The position numbers and the translations under genes were made by a program. DNA of 64,000 nucleotides. Origin: Methylomarinovum caldicuralii. Lineage in GTDB: Bacteria; Pseudomonadota; Gammaproteobacteria; Methylococcales; Methylothermaceae. The notes under the pieces are model-generated. The model was not told the DNA's origin, made no database searches, and saw nothing but the letters and a program-made list of their open reading frames with translations. The stretch spans positions 1,690,990 through 1,754,989 of the forward strand of contig NZ_AP024714.1 of assembly GCF_033126985.1 (NCBI RefSeq). Reading direction: 5' to 3'. Below are positions 61,641 through 64,000 of the stretch, one piece after another (within the stretch, counting starts at the first letter, position 1; the number at the start of each line of letters is the position of its first letter).

Positions 61641-62770
61641 ACCTGCGGCAGTTTTCGGGTCCGGTCCGCCACCTGTTCCCAACTGTGGCGGCTGCGGATG
61701 TATTCGCTGATGTCGGCGCGGGGCGGGCGGGTCAGCAGCAGGACCAGGCCTTCGGCGACGGCGGCGACCGAGCTTCCGTCCACCCGCAGACCGGTGATTC
61801 CCTCGGCCACCGCATCCCCGGTGCCGCCGGCAATACCGGCCAGGGAGGGCCTGCCGCAGGCACCCGCCTCCAGAAACACCATGCCGAAGCCCTCGTTGTC
61901 GCCATTGATCTCCCGGTTGGGCATGGCGAAGACCGAGCAGGCGTTGTACCAGCGCGGCAGTTCCGCCATGAACACATGGCCGAGGAAATGAACCCGTTCG
62001 CTTACCCGGCACTCCTGGGCCAGGTTTTTGAGCCGGGCCTCGTCCCCGCCGATGCCGATGACGGCGTAATGCGCTGCGGGAATCCGCTCCAACACGCGGG
62101 GCAAAGCCCGGATCACCTGATCGAAACCCTTGCGGGGCGACAGTCTGCCCACGGAAAGGATCAGGGGCGTGTCCGGCGGGATGTTCAGGCGCTGGAACAG
62201 ATCCCGGGTCGGCAGCCCGGGACGGAAGCGCGCCACATCCACCCCGGGGGAGATTTTCACGATACGCTGTTCCGGCACCCCGATCTTCAGCAACTCGCGC
62301 CGGGTGAAATCGCTGTTGGCGATCACGGTGTCGGCATGGCGGTAGGTAAAGACCATGGCCCGGAACTTCGCCGGCTGGCGCCAGCCGGTGATCTCCTCGC
62401 CGTGGGCATAGACCACCAAGGGTTTGCCGCACAGGCGGGCCACGATCAGGCCCACCAGTCCTTCCGGCAGCACTCTGCCGGCGTGGACCGCGGCGATGGG
62501 GTGGCGCAGCGTGACGGCCAGGGATCTGGCCAGGAATTTGGCATACATGGCCAGGGATTCGGGCCTGAGCCACCAGTGGCGTTGCAGCCGCAGGCGGTGG
62601 ACCGTGTTGGGATGGTCGCGGTCGTGGGTCTCACAATCAGGCACCCGGGCGGTGACGATGTGGATCTCCTTGCCGCCGAGACGGCGGTAGACCTCGTCGA
62701 ACCAGACCGCCGTCCCTCCCTTGGTGGGCAGGAACAGTTCCGTGATCACCAAAAGACCGTTTTTGCTCAT
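61628..62770 (-). CDS. GT4-family glycosyltransferase
   Basis: The 380-residue protein starts MSKNGLLVITELFLPTKGGT at 62770 and has SVGRLSPRKGFDQVIRAL and NREINGDNEGFGMVFLEAGA, the donor-binding E block of GT4. The long upstream frame lies inside the GT2 gene and was rejected. The start overlaps the GT2 stop (ATGA), and the gene converges with the sulfatase-fold gene by 13 bp. So a second, minus-strand operon of glycan genes begins here. Confidence 0.92.
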   Translation of the reverse strand: MSKNGLLVITELFLPTKGGTAVWFDEVYRRLGGKEIHIVTARVPDCETHDRDHPNTVHRLRLQRHWWLRPESLAMYAKFLARSLAVTLRHPIAAVHAGRVLPEGLVGLIVARLCGKPLVVYAHGEEITGWRQPAKFRAMVFTYRHADTVIANSDFTRRELLKIGVPEQRIVKISPGVDVARFRPGLPTRDLFQRLNIPPDTPLILSVGRLSPRKGFDQVIRALPRVLERIPAAHYAVIGIGGDEARLKNLAQECRVSERVHFLGHVFMAELPRWYNACSVFAMPNREINGDNEGFGMVFLEAGACGRPSLAGIAGGTGDAVAEGITGLRVDGSSVAAVAEGLVLLLTRPPRADISEYIRSRHSWEQVADRTRKLPQVQSR

Positions 62771-63690
62771 CCTTTCACCACCGATGCCAGGATTCTGAGG
62801 CTGTTGAGGGAGGGCGCTTCGTGCAGCAGCGGCAGGACCGCCTGCACCGCCTCCCAGCGGCTGCCGGCACGCAACAGAGCCACCGCCAGATTGTAGCGGG
62901 CGCGGGCCAGACCCCGGCGGTAGCCGGCCCGCAGGGGGGCGGACGCCTGCGCCAGCAACGGCTTCAGCGACCGCCACGCGGCCACCGTCTGGCGCTGGGC
63001 CCTGAGGGAATCGCTGCGGGTGGCACTGTTCGGATGGATCACGTAGGCGGCCACCGGTTGGGCGACCACCGCTGCATGCTGGCTGGCCAGACACAGACGG
63101 ATGAGGAAATGCACATCCTCACAAACCGCAAAGCCTTCAGGATAGCCGCCCAGCCGCAGGAAGGTCTCCCGCGGCAGGGTCAGGGTGTGGGTATCACCGA
63201 AATGATCCTCGATGAAAACGCCGAAGTCCCGGGATTCCATGAGTACGAAGGGGCTGTTCTCCTGCAGCAGGCGCGCTCCCAGGACGGTGGATTCCAGGGA
63301 ACGGCGCAGCAGATTGCCGCCCTCGTCGCGGTAATCGAAATCGGCGGTGACGAAATCCGCATCCGGAAAACGCCGGACGGCCTCGGCGGCGAGCTCCAAA
63401 CGCCGGGGATAGTAATAATCATCGGCATCGAGGAAGGCGATCCAGTTTCCCCGGGCTGCCGCCACCCCGGCGTTGCGGGCCGCTGCCGCCCCCCGGTTTT
63501 GCTGGCGCAGCACCCGAACCGGCGCCCCGTAGCCAGCGGCGATTTCGGCGCTGGCGTCGGTGGAGCCGTCATCGACTACGATGACCTCCCGGGGCGGCAG
63601 GGTCTGAGCGAGGATGGAATCGATGGCCCGTTTCAGGGTCCGCTCCCCATTGTGGACGGCGATGACGACGGAGAAATCGATCGGGCTCAT
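62767..63690 (-). CDS. GT2-family glycosyltransferase
   Basis: The 307-residue protein begins MSPIDFSVVIAVHNGERTLK and has VVDDGSTDAS and IAFLDADDYYYPRRLE (DADD), the GT2 core. The C-terminal 120 residues are helix-rich and may contact the acceptor or membrane. The ATG at 63690 was chosen because it starts the fold; the longer frame upstream lies in the neighbouring gene. It overlaps the upstream deacetylase-like gene by 4 bp. Confidence 0.92.
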   Translation of the reverse strand: MSPIDFSVVIAVHNGERTLKRAIDSILAQTLPPREVIVVDDGSTDASAEIAAGYGAPVRVLRQQNRGAAAARNAGVAAARGNWIAFLDADDYYYPRRLELAAEAVRRFPDADFVTADFDYRDEGGNLLRRSLESTVLGARLLQENSPFVLMESRDFGVFIEDHFGDTHTLTLPRETFLRLGGYPEGFAVCEDVHFLIRLCLASQHAAVVAQPVAAYVIHPNSATRSDSLRAQRQTVAAWRSLKPLLAQASAPLRAGYRRGLARARYNLAVALLRAGSRWEAVQAVLPLLHEAPSLNSLRILASVVKG

Positions 63691-64000
63691 CGGCGCAGTC
63701 GCCTCCAGGCGCTCTGTAGCCGCGCCGGCAGAGGCGCGGCCGTCGGCGCTTCCATGGCCAGCTGACGGGAAGAAAGAAACCGGACTTCGGGAAGGTATTC
63801 CAAAACCCCGCGCAGCAGCCGTTCCAAAGCGGCCAGCGAGTCCTCCAGATTGTCGTCGAGGAAGTTGAAGCGGTGGGTCTCCAGCAGCGCCGGCTCGCGT
63901 CGGGACCACTTGCGCGCTATGGCTTCCAATACCGCTTCGGGATCATGGCCCAAGGCCGGCTCGAAATAAACGTCGCGCACCAGCGCCTTGAGGCCACAGG
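63687..64000 (-). CDS. Polysaccharide deacetylase-like protein, C-terminus (continues beyond window)
   Basis: The frame is open to the window edge, so the 5' part is missing. The last about 100 residues (KWSRREPALLETHRFNFLDD, LAALERLLRGVLEYLPEVRF, LSSRQLAMEA) resemble the end of large bacterial polysaccharide deacetylase-type proteins, where a THR-x-N block precedes a PDVEFLSS-like end. No catalytic motif lies in the part seen. It is the first of the minus-strand genes in view and overlaps the GT2 start by 4 bp. Confidence 0.45.
   Translation of the reverse strand, partial: CGLKALVRDVYFEPALGHDPEAVLEAIARKWSRREPALLETHRFNFLDDNLEDSLAALERLLRGVLEYLPEVRFLSSRQLAMEAPTAAPLPARLQSAWRRLRR

Noticed and set aside
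1-64000. CRISPR array or cas genes
   Set aside because: No regularly spaced short repeats or Cas-like proteins are visible; the repeats are IS, intron, REP and cassette sequences.

Overview
The window looks like the chromosome of a GC-rich gammaproteobacterium. The order aroK-aroB-damX-hemE is typical of that class. A multicopper oxidase with a membrane-anchored cupredoxin and a secreted SBP56-type protein would suit a copper-using, possibly methylotrophic, autotroph-like host, but the genus cannot be fixed from this sequence alone.

Bases 1-22100 are ordinary core genome: the end of an Lhr-type helicase, an apparent operon aroK-aroB-damX-hemE-SLC13 permease on the minus strand, a TetR-controlled DUF4242/ferredoxin operon, the copper operon, tRNA-Met(CAT), a thermonuclease-like protein, a GGDEF/EAL protein, fabI, a YkgJ-type protein, a divergent RNA ligase (Rnl3 type) and PIN-domain partner pair, ugd, and tRNA-Gly(CCC).

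Bases 22160-64000 are a large surface-polysaccharide locus. It holds ABC-type export genes (wzm, wzt), a TylF-type methyltransferase, a CapK/PaaK-type adenylating enzyme, a polysaccharide pyruvyl transferase, about ten glycosyltransferases, two polysaccharide deacetylases, a sulfotransferase, a sulfatase-fold membrane enzyme and a DUF4038 hydrolase. Most genes overlap by 4 bp (ATGA/GTGA) and form long operons. Together they would build, decorate (sulfate, pyruvate, methyl, deacetylation) and export a complex glycan. GC content drops sharply inside wzt and again over 36.3-38.8 kb, so the locus is a mosaic.

The locus is broken in three places by nested mobile DNA: 26.9-31.1 kb (between wzm and wzt), 33.0-36.3 kb and 43.5-51.9 kb. 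The components are four copies of a 1.52-kb single-ORF IS66-family element, two full copies and one 80-bp stub of a group II intron, IS4-family copies, ISAs1-family remnants, an IS481-family element, an E. coli-like REP/BIME pair, and a small array of integron gene cassettes with no integrase in view. The most notable pattern is that all three group II intron insertions sit at the identical position in an IS66 terminal inverted repeat, and the intron carries a matching candidate EBS1. The second is the cassette array, in which each cassette's R-double-prime core complements its own R-prime core and an exact 271-bp unit is repeated at the recombination points.
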